A DNA stretch of 64,000 nucleotides from Flexivirga alba (lineage in GTDB: Bacteria > Actinomycetota > Actinomycetes > Actinomycetales > Dermatophilaceae), in the NCBI RefSeq assembly GCF_042661025.1, contig NZ_JBHSWH010000001.1, forward strand, positions 2,418,001 to 2,482,000. The letters are read 5' to 3'. Under the pieces are notes generated by a model. That model had not been told where the DNA came from, made no database searches, and saw only the letters and a program-made list of their open reading frames with translations. The translations under genes were made by a program, and so were the position numbers. Of this stretch, positions 1 through 11,222 are shown piece by piece. Numbering within the stretch: position 1 is the first letter of the stretch; each line of letters starts with the position of its first letter.

Positions 1-81
1 GTCGGCGAGACCGCGCAGGTGTATGCCGCCGGCCGTTGGCACCGGCTCACGACGCCTGTGGGGCACGTCCTGGTGCGCTAG
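1..81 (+). CDS. 3' end of an unidentified CDS
   Basis: The frame open from base 1 reads about 26 residues ending RWHRLTTPVGHVLVR and stops at TAG 79-81. Its stop overlaps the stop of the convergent alpha-glucosidase gene (CTA at 78-80). Too little is present to assign a family. It is taken as coding because the frame is open to the window edge and ends in a tight convergent junction. Confidence 0.5.
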   Translation, partial: VGETAQVYAAGRWHRLTTPVGHVLVR

Positions 82-1777
82 GCGCGCAGCCACACCGCAG
101 TGTCGGCCGGAACCTCGAGACGCCCGTCCCTCGCTTCCCGTCGTGACCTAAATGCAGGAGCGCTGGTGACGAGAACCTCACTGCCGGAAGGCAGTTCGAC
201 CGGATTACTCCCGAGGTTGAGGATCACTCGGACGGTCGCGTCGCCGTTGGCAACGTCATAGGCGACGACGTCGGCGCCCAGGTCGAGCCGAGTCGCTGAC
301 CCCTCACCGAGCCGCAGCTCCCGCCGGGTCCTCAGGAGGGTGCGGTAGAGCTCGAGGGTCGATCCGTCGACACCGTCCTGCTGGTCGACAGCGAGGGCGC
401 CATACGACTCCGGCTGCGGTAGCCACGAATTGCCGCCGGGGCCGAATCCGTAAGAGGGCGAGTCCTTTTCCCACGGCATCGGGATGCGGCAGCCATCACG
501 GCCGGCTTCCTTGTGCCCGGTGCGCTGGTAGGTCGGGTCCTGGCGGACGTCGTTCGGCAGAGTCGTGTGCTCCGGCAGCCCGAGCTCCTCGCCGTAGTAG
601 ACGTAGGCGCCCCCGGCAGCGCCATCATCAGGGTGGTCGCGGCGCGTGCCCGGCGTAGGCCGAGTGTTGCGTCCGGCTGCGGGTCGGTCGCGAATATGCC
701 GTTGGGACGCGGCTTTCCGATCGGTAGTGCGAGTCGGGTCGCGTGCCGCACGACGTCGTGGTTGGACAGCACCCAGGTGGTTGGGGCGCCGACCTCGTCG
801 TTCGCGGCGTAGGACCGCGCGATCGCGTCGGTCAGGTCGGCTGCTCGCCACGGCGTGACGAGGAAGTCGAAGTTGAACGCCTGCTGGAACTCGTCGTTGC
901 GCACGTAGCGTGCGGCGCGCTCGAGCGGTTCGACCCAGGCCTCGGCACACATCGCGCGGTCACCGTCATACCCATCGAGGATCTTGCGCCAGTCGCGGTA
1001 GATCTCGTGCACGCCGTCCTGGTCCCACATCGGAGGTGGGGTCTGGTCCTCGGTCATGTCGAGCATGTTCATCGCGCCGCTCCAGTCCGGCAGTCCGGCG
1101 GCCTTGACCAGCCCGTGCGCGACGTCCACCCGGAAGCCATCCACGCCCCGGTCCAGCCAGAAGCGCAGCACATCCTCGAATTCGCTTCGTACGACAGGGT
1201 TTTCCCAGTTGAGGTCGGGCTGCTTGCGATCGAAGAGATGCAGGTACCACTGGCCGGGAGTGCCGTCAGCGTCGGTGATGCGGGTCCAGGCGGCACCACC
1301 GAAAACGCTCTGCCAGTCGTTCGGTGGCAACTCACCGTCCGAGCCTTTCCCGTCCCGGAAGATGTAGCGCTCGCGTTCGGGGGAGCCCGGTGCAGCGGCG
1401 AGTGCGGCCCGGAACCACGCATGCTCGTCCGACGTGTGGTTCGGCACCAGGTCGACGATGACCCGCAGCTCGTTGTCGTGGGCGACACGGATCAGCTCGT
1501 CCGCGTCCGGCAGGGTGCCGAAGAGCGGGTCGACGTCGCGGTAGTCGGCGACGTCATACCCGGCATCCGCCTGCGGCGAGGTGTAGAAGGGCGACAGCCA
1601 GACCGCATCGACTCCGAGCGCCCGCAGGTAGGGCAGCCGGGCGGTGATGCCCGGCAGATCGCCGACGCCGTTGCCGTCGGCATCCGCCCAGGATCGCGGA
1701 TAGATCTGGTAGATCACGGCACTGCGCCACCACTCGCCGTCGGGGTGGGCGGGGTGCACGAGAGAGCTGGTCGTCAC
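78..1777 (-). CDS. aglA: GH13 alpha-glucosidase, frameshifted in this sequence
   Basis: Cytoplasmic glycoside hydrolase family 13 enzyme of the alpha-glucosidase/oligo-1,6-glucosidase type, cleaving terminal alpha-linked glucose from short maltooligosaccharides. The N-terminal part shows WWRSAVIYQIYPRSWADADG, the catalytic-aspartate block DGFRVDVAHGL, the acid/base block AMCAEAWVEP and the transition-state block LSNHDVVRHATR. The C-terminal part (GEELGLPEHTTLPNDVRQDP, then a beta-sandwich) lies in another frame. The break is at about 610-614: five C on the plus strand where six would restore LPGGAYVYYG. I chose GTG 1777 because the family starts shortly before WW; ATG 1813 is the longer alternative. 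aglA lies near glbO in mycobacteria, as here. Joined length (about 565 aa) is normal, so a sequencing error is more likely than loss of function. Confidence 0.85.
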
Positions 1778-1837
1778 CCGGTCCAGTGTGCCGACTACGT
1801 ATGGCGAATGCACATCCTGCGCGGCGGTACCCGACGG

Positions 1838-2905
1838 CTATTTCTTGTTCCAGCCGAGCATTGCCTTCCATGGACCGGTCGCGCCAACGGCGCGGATCGT
1901 GATCGTCGCCGAGCTGCCCGGCTCCGGGCCGGCGAAGGTTGCGTCGCCAGACGCGACACTTCCGCTGTCCGGCCAGTAGTCGAGCCAGGTGCCACGGACC
2001 TCGGGCTCCCGGCCCGGGGGCACCCATCCGTACGCCCCGCCCATGCTGGCTGGGAGTCCTGTGTAGTCGAGCCGTTGGACCTTTCCGTCGACCAGAACCT
2101 GGAATCGGCCGGTGCTGCTCGGCGCGACCATGAAGCTCGCGCCACGCCCCATCGATGCCGGCACCTGGACGGTCTTGCTGGTGGGCGTGTCACCGGTCCC
2201 TGAGAAGTGCACGTCGTGCTCCCCATCCTGGGTCGGGATCAACGACTGCGGCTTCGGGTCGAGCGTCCGCGCCTTCATCGGGTAGTCATCCCAGGAGACC
2301 TGGGTGTAGATAGCGACCGGTGCCTTCGAGACGGCCGGGGTCGTGTCGGTGACGATCCACACGTTGTCATGCTCGCCAGGCTTGTCGCCGAAGAGCATCG
2401 GTTTGGGGCCTGCTGTGCAGGGGGCGAAGAGGTTGCGACTACCGCGCACTTGGGTGGTCTGGTAGCCGTCACTGCCCGGCGCGCTCTTCCCCTTGATCCC
2501 CTTCGTGTCGCACGCCACGTAGACCGTCGATCCGACCTTGGGTAGCTGGACGCGGACGGTTTTCGCCGCCGGGCTTGCATTGTTTGGGTCGTCCGCGTGC
2601 TGCACCGGCACCTCAACGATGCTCGTGAGCTTCAGCCCGCGCGTGTACTCCGCATAGTGCGTGTGGAACTTCTTGTTCAATTGCGCTGGCGTCAGGGCTT
2701 TTTCATGCCCGATGCCTTGTAAGCCGATCACGGTCACGACCGCCATCAGCACAGCTGCGCCGCCGGCAATGACTGCGGCACGGACCTTCCGTGCGTGGTT
2801 CCGCTTGCGCTCGGCACCCGCGATGAGCGATGCAGGTTCGGGGAGCGGGACGTCATCGGCATACGCCTGCAATGCCTCCCGCAGGTCATTGGTCGAGATG
2901 CTCAT
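1838..2905 (-). CDS. Single-pass membrane protein coupled to a SigE-family sigma factor
   Basis: 355 aa. A short polar N-terminal segment (about 1-40, including DDLREALQAYADDVPLPEP and a basic KRNHARK stretch) is followed by one hydrophobic helix (about 42-64) and a large extracytoplasmic domain of roughly 290 residues with no motif I recognise. The start ATG overlaps the stop of the upstream sigma factor gene by four bases (ATGA), so the two are translated together. Position and topology fit an anti-sigma or sensor partner, but no zinc-binding HxxxCxxC motif is visible, so this role is inferred from context only. Confidence 0.75.
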   Translation of the reverse strand: MSISTNDLREALQAYADDVPLPEPASLIAGAERKRNHARKVRAAVIAGGAAVLMAVVTVIGLQGIGHEKALTPAQLNKKFHTHYAEYTRGLKLTSIVEVPVQHADDPNNASPAAKTVRVQLPKVGSTVYVACDTKGIKGKSAPGSDGYQTTQVRGSRNLFAPCTAGPKPMLFGDKPGEHDNVWIVTDTTPAVSKAPVAIYTQVSWDDYPMKARTLDPKPQSLIPTQDGEHDVHFSGTGDTPTSKTVQVPASMGRGASFMVAPSSTGRFQVLVDGKVQRLDYTGLPASMGGAYGWVPPGREPEVRGTWLDYWPDSGSVASGDATFAGPEPGSSATITIRAVGATGPWKAMLGWNKK

Positions 2906-3411
2906 GACTGCCTCCCGGCGTGATCCGAGATGTCGCTGCTGATCCGCAGCGCGGCCAGGCCGCGCGACGCATGTGACTTGACCGTGCCGGCGCTGATGCC
3001 CAGCACCGACGCGATGTCGGCCTCGGTGTAGTCGTGGAAATAGCGCAGCACGATCACCGCGCGTTGTTTGGGCGGCAGCATCGCGAGAGCACGCAGGATG
3101 TCCTCGCGCACGGCGACGGCTTCCGAGCCGTCAGCGTGTGCCCGCTCGGGCAACTCCTCGGTCGCGATCTCACCGCGCCACTTGCGACGCCAGCCACGAG
3201 CGAATTCGTGGACGATGATCTTGCGCACGTAGGCCTCGTGCTGCTCAGTGCGCTCCCACTTCGGCCACGCCTTGGCCAGCGCGGTCTGGACGAGATCTTC
3301 GGCGGCGGCATGGTCGTGTGTCAGCAACGTCGCGGTCCGCACGAGCGACGTGCCCCGAGCTGCGACGAAATCGCTGAAGCCCGGTGGCTCGCGACGAGTT
3401 CCCCTGGTCAT
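2902..3411 (-). CDS. SigE-family RNA polymerase sigma factor
   Basis: 169 aa ECF-type sigma-70 factor that directs RNA polymerase to a small regulon. Region 2 is recognisable around AAEDLVQTALAKAWPKW (about 36-52) and region 4 around LPPKQRAVIVLRYFHDYTEA followed by a helix-turn-helix with GISAGTVKSHASRGLA (about 115-155). Size and the ALAMLPPKQRAVIVLRYF wording match the actinobacterial SigE family. It is first in a two-gene unit with the membrane protein that overlaps its stop codon. The ATG start at 3411 follows no strong ribosome binding site. Target promoters cannot be read from this sequence. Confidence 0.9.
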   Translation of the reverse strand: MTRGTRREPPGFSDFVAARGTSLVRTATLLTHDHAAAEDLVQTALAKAWPKWERTEQHEAYVRKIIVHEFARGWRRKWRGEIATEELPERAHADGSEAVAVREDILRALAMLPPKQRAVIVLRYFHDYTEADIASVLGISAGTVKSHASRGLAALRISSDISDHAGRQS

Positions 3412-3460
3412 GCCCTATTCGAGCACCTGGTCGGGTGCATCGGTTGTCACCGACTCCGAA

Positions 3461-3835
3461 TCACTCGTCCCAGCTGTTCACCATCGAATAGGCCGCGCGG
3501 GTCAGGTAGTCCCGCAGCATCGCGTCGTGTGACTCGTCGAGATTGAGGGTGTCCACTGCGTTCAGCATGTGCAGCAGCCAGCGGTCGCGCTGGGCAGGGG
3601 TGACGACATACGGGACGTGCCGCATCCGCAGCCGCGGGTGGCCGCGCTGCTCGCTGTAGGTCGTCGGACCGCCCCAGTACTGCTCGAGGAACATCCGCAG
3701 CCGGTCCTCGGCCGGGCCGAGGTCCTCTTCGGGGTACATCGCCTTGAGCGGCTCGTCCTTGGCGACTCCGAGGTAGAACTCGTGCACCAACTTCCGGAAG
3801 GTCTCGTGCCCGCCGACCTCGTCGTAGAAACTCAC
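3461..3835 (-). CDS. glbO: Group II truncated haemoglobin (trHbO)
   Basis: 124 aa heme protein of the truncated 2-on-2 globin family, group II (GlbO), thought to handle oxygen, NO or peroxide chemistry near the membrane. Visible features: the B-helix FYLGVAKDEPLKAMYP with its tyrosine, the QYWGGP segment, the proximal-histidine block RLRMRHVPYVVTP, and a G-helix tryptophan in DRWLLHML. The GTG start at 3835 is preferred because MSFYDEVGGHETFRKLV is the standard family N-terminus. GTGA overlaps the literal stop of the MscS frame, suggesting co-transcription. glbO next to aglA is also the mycobacterial order. Confidence 0.93.
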   Translation of the reverse strand: MSFYDEVGGHETFRKLVHEFYLGVAKDEPLKAMYPEEDLGPAEDRLRMFLEQYWGGPTTYSEQRGHPRLRMRHVPYVVTPAQRDRWLLHMLNAVDTLNLDESHDAMLRDYLTRAAYSMVNSWDE

Positions 3836-4752
3836 TTCCAGATCCTCTCAGGTGCCGATCGTCGGGCCGTATGGCGGCAGCTGTGGCCCACGCACGCCGG
3901 CCTCGTCCAGAGCCATCTTGGCGCGCTCGCGGATCTCCTCGCCACGCCGTACTGCTCGTTCGGCACGCACGTCGCGATGATCCGCAGCGTCACCGCACCA
4001 TTGGCCATCGACTCCACGCCGGCGACCACCGGCTCTTCCAACAGCCTTTCCTTCCAGGGAGATTCGTCGTCGACCTCAGCGGCAACCCGGCGCAGCACCC
4101 GCAGCGCCTTCTCAGTGGACTGGTCGATGCCGATCGGGATGTCCACGAAGGTCGTCGCATATCCCTGCGACTTGTTGCCGATGCGCAGGATCTCGCCGTT
4201 GCGGACGTACCAGACGACTCCCTGTGCGTCGCGCAACCGTGTGACGCGCAGGGTCACCTCCTCGACCGTGCCGATGGCCTCCCCGGTGTCGATGACGTCA
4301 CCCACGCCGTACTGGTCCTCCATGATCATGAAGATGCCGGACAGGAAGTCCTTGACCAGGCTCTGTGCACCGAAACCGAGCGCGACACCGCCGACTCCGG
4401 CCGAGGCGAGGAGTGGCGCCAATGGCACACCGAGTCGGGCCATGACGGTCAGTGCCGTGATGCCGAAGATCAGGATCGTGGCGACCGATCGCAGGATCGA
4501 CCCCATCGTCGCGGCCCGTTGCTTGCGCCGCTGTGAGTCGAGTCCCGTGGCCCGCCGGAGTGCCCGTCCGGCTCGAGTCGAGCGTTCGGGCGTCTCTCGG
4601 TTCTCCATCGCGTGAACTGCTCGATCGATCGCTCGGACGACGATCCAGCGCAGCACGATGGCGCCGACGATGATGCAGACGATCATCAGTGGTGCGCCAA
4701 CCGCCCAGTCAAGGGTCGACTGTTTGTCGATGGCAGCAAATCGCAGTGGCAT
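3832..4752 (-). CDS. MscS-family mechanosensitive channel, probable 3' frameshift
   Basis: Small-conductance mechanosensitive channel of the inner membrane, opened by membrane tension to release solutes on osmotic downshock. About 306 aa: an N-terminal TM helix (MIVCIIVGAIVLRWIVV), a second helix, then the glycine/alanine-rich pore helix with LLASAGVGGVALGFGAQSLV and the beta domain with DQYGVGDVID and GIDQSTEKAL. The start at ATG 4752 is chosen because the frame upstream carries no channel sequence and would run into the divergent malQ gene. After CVPNEQYGV at about 3941 the homology-like reading moves to another frame (EEIRERAKMALDEAGVRGPQ, stop at 3848), implying one missing base. As written, the ORF ends at 3832. 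Confidence 0.8.
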   Translation of the reverse strand: MPLRFAAIDKQSTLDWAVGAPLMIVCIIVGAIVLRWIVVRAIDRAVHAMENRETPERSTRAGRALRRATGLDSQRRKQRAATMGSILRSVATILIFGITALTVMARLGVPLAPLLASAGVGGVALGFGAQSLVKDFLSGIFMIMEDQYGVGDVIDTGEAIGTVEEVTLRVTRLRDAQGVVWYVRNGEILRIGNKSQGYATTFVDIPIGIDQSTEKALRVLRRVAAEVDDESPWKERLLEEPVVAGVESMANGAVTLRIIATCVPNEQYGVARRSASAPRWLWTRPACVGHSCRHTARRSAPERIWK

Positions 4753-4812
4753 GTGCCCATCATTACGGCCTGCCGCCACGGTCTGGCAAACCGCCTCTGA
4801 CACACTGCTCCC

Positions 4813-6939
4813 ATGCCCGAAGCCCCCTCCGATGCACTCGCTCGTCTCGCCCGCGCTCACGGCGTCGCGACCGAATACTGGGACTGGCGTGGCAACCACG
4901 TCACCGTTGGCACCGACACCATCCGCGAGGTGCTGGCGGCGATCGACGTCGACGCTGCCGACGACGCCACGACCGAGCAGGCGCTCGCTGACAAGGACCT
5001 CGAGGCCTGGCGCCGAGTCCTGCCGCCGGTGATCGTCATGCGGGAGAACTGGACGCCCTGGGTGCCCGTTCACGTTCCCGAGGGCGACTCCGTTGAGGCA
5101 CGAATCACGCTGGAAGATGGCACGATTCGCGACCTGCGACCGATGGACCGGCCAGCTGAGATCCGGGATATCGATGGGCTGCCGACCAGCGAGGTCACCG
5201 TCGAGCTGCCCGGAGACCTGCCGCTCGGCTACCACCAGTTGCAGGTGACGTATGACGCCGGGCGCGACGCCGCGGCCACGATCATCGTCACACCGGAGCG
5301 GCTCGAGTTGCCGGCCGCGCTGGCGCACGACCGTGCCTGGGGGCTGACCGCACAGCTCTATTCGGTCCGCTCCGAGCGTTCGTGGGGTCTGGGTGATGTC
5401 GCGGACCTGGCCGAGCTGGGGACCTGGGCGGCACGGCAGGGCGCCGACTTCGTGCTGGTCAACCCGATCCACGCCGCCGAGCCGGTCCCGCCGATGGAGC
5501 CCTCGCCATACCTGCCGACGACCCGACGCTTCGTCAACCCGCTCTACATCCGGGTCGAGGAGGTAGCCGAGCTCGGCTACCTGTCGGCCGCGCAGCATCA
5601 GCTCGTCGAGTGGCACAGCGACGATGCGCGCCGACTGAACAAGCTGGACCACCTGGATCGCGACGGCAGCTGGCAGTCCAAGCAGGCGGCGCTGCGGATG
5701 ATCTTCCGCACCGAGAGCACCCACCGACGGCGCCGTGACCTGGAGAGCTTCTGTGAGCGGGAGGGCCAGCCGCTGATCGACTTCGCCACCTGGTGCGCGA
5801 TCGCTGCTGACCGCGGGACCGAGTGGCCCAGCTGGCCGGCCGAGCTACATGACCCGAGCAGCGACGCCGTGGCGAAGGAGCGGGAGCGGCTGTCCGAGGA
5901 CGTCGATTTCTACTGCTGGATGCAGTGGGTCGTGCAGTCGCAGTTCCTCGACGCCCAGCGCGAATTGCGTGCCGCCGGAATGTCGCTCGGCGTCATACAC
6001 GATCTCGCCGTCGGTGTGCACCCGAGGGGAGCCGACTCGTGGGCACTCGCCGATGTGCTCGCGAAGGGTATGTCGGTCGGCGCGCCACCGGACGACTACA
6101 ACCAGCTCGGGCAGAGCTGGAGCCAGCCGCCGTGGCGCCCGGACCGCCTTGCTGAGACCGGCTACGCGGCATACCGCGATCTGCTGCGCACCAGCCTGCG
6201 GATGGCCGGCGGGCTTCGGGTCGATCACATCCTGGGTCTATTCCGGTTGTGGTGGGTGCCGGAGGGCAAGAAGCCGCTCGAGGGCACCTACGTGCGCTAC
6301 GACCACGAGGCGATGGTCGGCATCCTGGCGCTCGAGGCGCACCGCGCCGGAGCCGTCGTGATCGGCGAAGACCTTGGCACCACTGAGGATTGGGTGCGTG
6401 ACTACCTCTCCGACCGTGGGGTGCTCGGCACGTCCATCCTCTGGTTCGAGCGGACCGAAGACGGCGGGCCAAAGCCGCCGGAGACCTACCGCAGCCTGGC
6501 GCTGGCCAGCGTCACCACCCACGACCTGCCGCCGACTGCCGGCTACTTGCAGGGCGAGCACATCAACGTGCGGCACGAGCTGGGCTTGTTGACCCGTCCG
6601 CTGGAGGAGGAGCTGAAGATCGACCGCGAGCAGCGCGAAGCGGTGCTCGACGAGTTGCGCTCACGGGGTCTGTTGCGTCCGGGAACGTCGGTCGATGATC
6701 AAGTCGACGCCTTACACAAGTTCCTCACCTGGTCGCCGAGCAAGCTGCTCGGCGTCTCGGTCAACGACCTCGCCGGTGACGTCCGCACCATCAACCAGCC
6801 GGGCACCGACGAGGAGTATCCCAACTGGCGACTGCCGATGAGTGGACCCGACCGGAGGCCGACCACCCTGGACGACCTGATGGTCTCCCGGCGTGCAAAA
6901 CGGTTGATCCGTGCGGTAACTCGCCGCGGCGACCGCTGA
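4813..6939 (+). CDS. malQ: 4-alpha-glucanotransferase (amylomaltase)
   Basis: 708 aa GH77 enzyme that transfers alpha-1,4-glucan segments between maltooligosaccharides in glycogen and maltose metabolism. Features: an actinobacterial N-terminal beta domain (about 1-150), then DRAWGLTAQLYSVRSERSWG, the nucleophile block GGLRVDHILGLFRLWWVPEG, the acid/base block AVVIGEDLGTTEDWV, and TTHDLPPTAGYLQG. Length fits the ~700 aa actinobacterial form rather than the ~500 aa plant/Thermus form. The gene is divergent from the MscS gene with 60 bp between starts. It is functionally related to the nearby alpha-glucosidase but not in one operon with it. Confidence 0.95.
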   Translation: MPEAPSDALARLARAHGVATEYWDWRGNHVTVGTDTIREVLAAIDVDAADDATTEQALADKDLEAWRRVLPPVIVMRENWTPWVPVHVPEGDSVEARITLEDGTIRDLRPMDRPAEIRDIDGLPTSEVTVELPGDLPLGYHQLQVTYDAGRDAAATIIVTPERLELPAALAHDRAWGLTAQLYSVRSERSWGLGDVADLAELGTWAARQGADFVLVNPIHAAEPVPPMEPSPYLPTTRRFVNPLYIRVEEVAELGYLSAAQHQLVEWHSDDARRLNKLDHLDRDGSWQSKQAALRMIFRTESTHRRRRDLESFCEREGQPLIDFATWCAIAADRGTEWPSWPAELHDPSSDAVAKERERLSEDVDFYCWMQWVVQSQFLDAQRELRAAGMSLGVIHDLAVGVHPRGADSWALADVLAKGMSVGAPPDDYNQLGQSWSQPPWRPDRLAETGYAAYRDLLRTSLRMAGGLRVDHILGLFRLWWVPEGKKPLEGTYVRYDHEAMVGILALEAHRAGAVVIGEDLGTTEDWVRDYLSDRGVLGTSILWFERTEDGGPKPPETYRSLALASVTTHDLPPTAGYLQGEHINVRHELGLLTRPLEEELKIDREQREAVLDELRSRGLLRPGTSVDDQVDALHKFLTWSPSKLLGVSVNDLAGDVRTINQPGTDEEYPNWRLPMSGPDRRPTTLDDLMVSRRAKRLIRAVTRRGDR

Positions 6940-6945
6940 CCTGGG

Positions 6946-7090
6946 CTATTCGCCCAGTGCCCGGTGCACGTAGGCGTCCAACAGACTGGCCAACCGCTTG
7001 CGTCGGGTTGCTCTCCACGGGTGACCGCGTCGAACGTCAGCCCACTTGGACCCGGTCGCGGTGCAGCGTCGGCTGACGGCATGGCACCCG
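6946..7090 (-). pseudogene. Possible C-terminal gene fragment in the malQ-pepN gap
   Basis: The 379 bp between malQ and pepN hold no intact gene. On the minus strand one frame ending at TAG 6946-6948 reads like a genuine protein terminus (SKWADVRRGHPWRATRRK, then LASLLDAYVHRALGE), but no start codon or recognisable upstream domain can be joined to it. It may be a remnant of a lost gene. The rest of the gap up to the hairpin at 7247 shows nothing I can identify. Confidence 0.3.
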
Positions 7091-7246
7091 TTGCGCGCGT
7101 TCAACGCCATACAGGTGCAGGTGCTGGGCAGCGAATTGCTGGTGGTGCGAGTCGATCTCGGCGAGTCGGCAGATGCTCGTCAACGCGGGGGGCAGGCGAG
7201 ATCAACTGAAGATGACGACAAGCTGACGCCCGCGCCGCGACGACCA

Positions 7247-7295
7247 CGTCGGGTGACGGCACAAGCGAACTTGTGAGCCGTACCGTCACCCGACG
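7247..7295. terminator. Convergent hairpin between malQ and pepN
   Basis: Perfect 13-bp inverted repeat CGTCGGGTGACGG (7247-7259) / CCGTCACCCGACG (7283-7295), with an inner CACAAG/CTTGTG pair. It sits between the convergent malQ and pepN genes, 24 bp beyond the pepN stop, and probably terminates transcription from both sides. There is no U-tract, as is common for hairpin terminators in high-GC bacteria. Confidence 0.65.
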
Positions 7296-7318
7296 TGCGA
7301 GGAGCGGAGAGCAAAAGC

Positions 7319-9925
<2,607 letters not shown>

Positions 9926-10001
9926 TACGAAAGCTCCATCACGAAGTCTTGGATTGGATGTGCGTCATCCTCGCACGCTGCGCAGTGGCACGATTGACGC
10001 C

Positions 10002-10649
10002 GTGACAACAGACAAGGGCGAAGACCGCCAGTCCGCAGAAATGTTCTTCGATCCGCTGTGCCCCTGGGCATGGATGACCTCCCGATGGCTGATGGAGGTC
10101 GAGAAGGTCCGCCCGATCGACATCACTTGGAGCGTGATGAGCCTGTCGGTGCTCAACGAGGGTCGGGACGGCCTGCCGGAGAGTTACCGGGAGCTGCTCG
10201 ACCGCGGCTGGGGTCCGGTGCGGGTGGTCATCGCGGCCGAGCGCGATCACGGCTCGGCATACAACAAGAAGTTGTATGACGCCATCGGCACCCGCCTGCA
10301 CCTGGGCGAGATGGGCGGCACCGACGAGGGTCAGCGCAAGGCTGTCGTCGAGTCTCTCGCAGAGGTCGGTCTGCCGGCCGAGCTGATCGACTACTACGAC
10401 AACGTTCCGGGTGACGAGATCGACAAGTTGCTGCGGACCTCGCACGAGCGGGGCATCGGCCTGGTTGGGGAGGACGTCGGCACCCCGGTCGTGTCGATCG
10501 GCGACGTGGCGTTCTTCGGCCCGGTCGTGACCCCGGCACCCAAGGGCGAGGCGGCCGGCAAGCTGTGGGACGGCTGCTTGCTCGTCGCCGGCACCCCGGG
10601 TTTCTACGAGATCAAGAGGACCCGCACCAAGGGTCCCGACTTCAGCTGA
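10002..10649 (+). CDS. DsbA-like, Rv2466c-family mycothiol-dependent oxidoreductase with CPWA active site
   Basis: 215 aa thioredoxin-fold protein of the Rv2466c family (mycothiol-dependent reductases that activate nitro-prodrugs in M. tuberculosis). Family wording is clear: FDPLCPWAW near residue 21, ITWSVMSLSVLNEGRDGLPE, VGEDVGTPVV, VAFFGPVVTPAPKGEAAGKL and KRTRTKGPDFS at the C-terminus. The motif here is C-P-W-A, whereas Rv2466c has C-P-W-C, so the second cysteine is replaced by alanine and a dithiol mechanism is not possible at this site. GTG 10002 is chosen as start. rpiB follows after 13 bp, so the two are probably one transcript. Confidence 0.9.
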   Translation: MTTDKGEDRQSAEMFFDPLCPWAWMTSRWLMEVEKVRPIDITWSVMSLSVLNEGRDGLPESYRELLDRGWGPVRVVIAAERDHGSAYNKKLYDAIGTRLHLGEMGGTDEGQRKAVVESLAEVGLPAELIDYYDNVPGDEIDKLLRTSHERGIGLVGEDVGTPVVSIGDVAFFGPVVTPAPKGEAAGKLWDGCLLVAGTPGFYEIKRTRTKGPDFS

Positions 10650-10662
10650 GGAGACACAGACC

Positions 10663-11130
10663 ATGCGAGTGCACATCGGTGGCGATCACGCGGCATACGA
10701 GCTGCAGCGGGCGCTGGTGACCTGGCTCGGCGAGCAGGGCCACGACGTGGTCGACCACGGCGCCGCGTCGTATGACGAGCTCGACGACTACCCGGTGTTC
10801 GTGCTGCGAGCCGCTGAGGGTGTTGCCGCTGAGCCCGATTCGCTGGGAATCGTGCTGGGCGGCTCGGGCAACGGCGAGCAGATGGCGGCCAACAAGGTGA
10901 AGGGCGTGCGGGCGGCCCTGTGTTACAACACCGAGCTGGCCCAGCTGGCCCGACAGCACAACAATGCGCAGATCATTTCCATCGGTGGCCGGTTCAACAC
11001 CGTCGAAGAAGCCAAGGAAATGGTCAAGGTCTTCCTGGAGACGCCGTTCTCCGGTGTCGAGCGTCACCAGCGGCGGATCGACATGGTCAGCGACTACGAG
11101 AAGAGCGGCCAGCTGCCTCCCCAGGAGTGA
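10663..11130 (+). CDS. rpiB: Ribose-5-phosphate isomerase B (RpiB/LacAB family)
   Basis: 155 aa cytoplasmic isomerase interconverting ribose 5-phosphate and ribulose 5-phosphate in the non-oxidative pentose phosphate pathway. Shows the N-terminal GGDHAAYEL phosphate-binding block, DHGAASYDELDDYP, and the GSGNGEQMAANKVKGVRAAL block. The family's usual catalytic cysteine position is not plainly conserved at GGSGNG, as in actinobacterial homologues that use another base. ATG 10663 follows GAGGAGACACAGACC, a good ribosome binding site, 13 bp after the oxidoreductase gene. Confidence 0.93.
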   Translation: MRVHIGGDHAAYELQRALVTWLGEQGHDVVDHGAASYDELDDYPVFVLRAAEGVAAEPDSLGIVLGGSGNGEQMAANKVKGVRAALCYNTELAQLARQHNNAQIISIGGRFNTVEEAKEMVKVFLETPFSGVERHQRRIDMVSDYEKSGQLPPQE

Positions 11131-11142
11131 GGGGGCACCCTA

Positions 11143-11163
11143 TCCCATAGATTTGGCATGGGA
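11143..11163. promoter_or_regulatory. Inverted repeat upstream of the SpoIIE-type phosphatase gene
   Basis: TCCCAT (11143-11148) and ATGGGA (11158-11163) form an inverted repeat with a 9-bp spacer between rpiB and the phosphatase gene. It could be an operator or a weak hairpin. A TTGGCA/TAAATT pair nearby is promoter-like but its spacing is poor. Confidence 0.3.
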
Positions 11164-11222
11164 TGGGTAAGAAGTCGGTAAATTCTGTCGATCTGGCACC
11201 TATGGCGGGTCAGGATTCCGAC

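Noticed and set aside
4753..5724. 5' extension of the MscS frame through malQ
   Set aside because: The frame is open but antisense to malQ and lacks any membrane or channel feature; the channel protein begins at ATG 4752.
7046..7276. Plus-strand 76-aa frame between malQ and pepN
   Set aside because: No ribosome binding site or recognisable domain, it runs into the terminator hairpin, and a competing minus-strand fragment better explains part of the gap.
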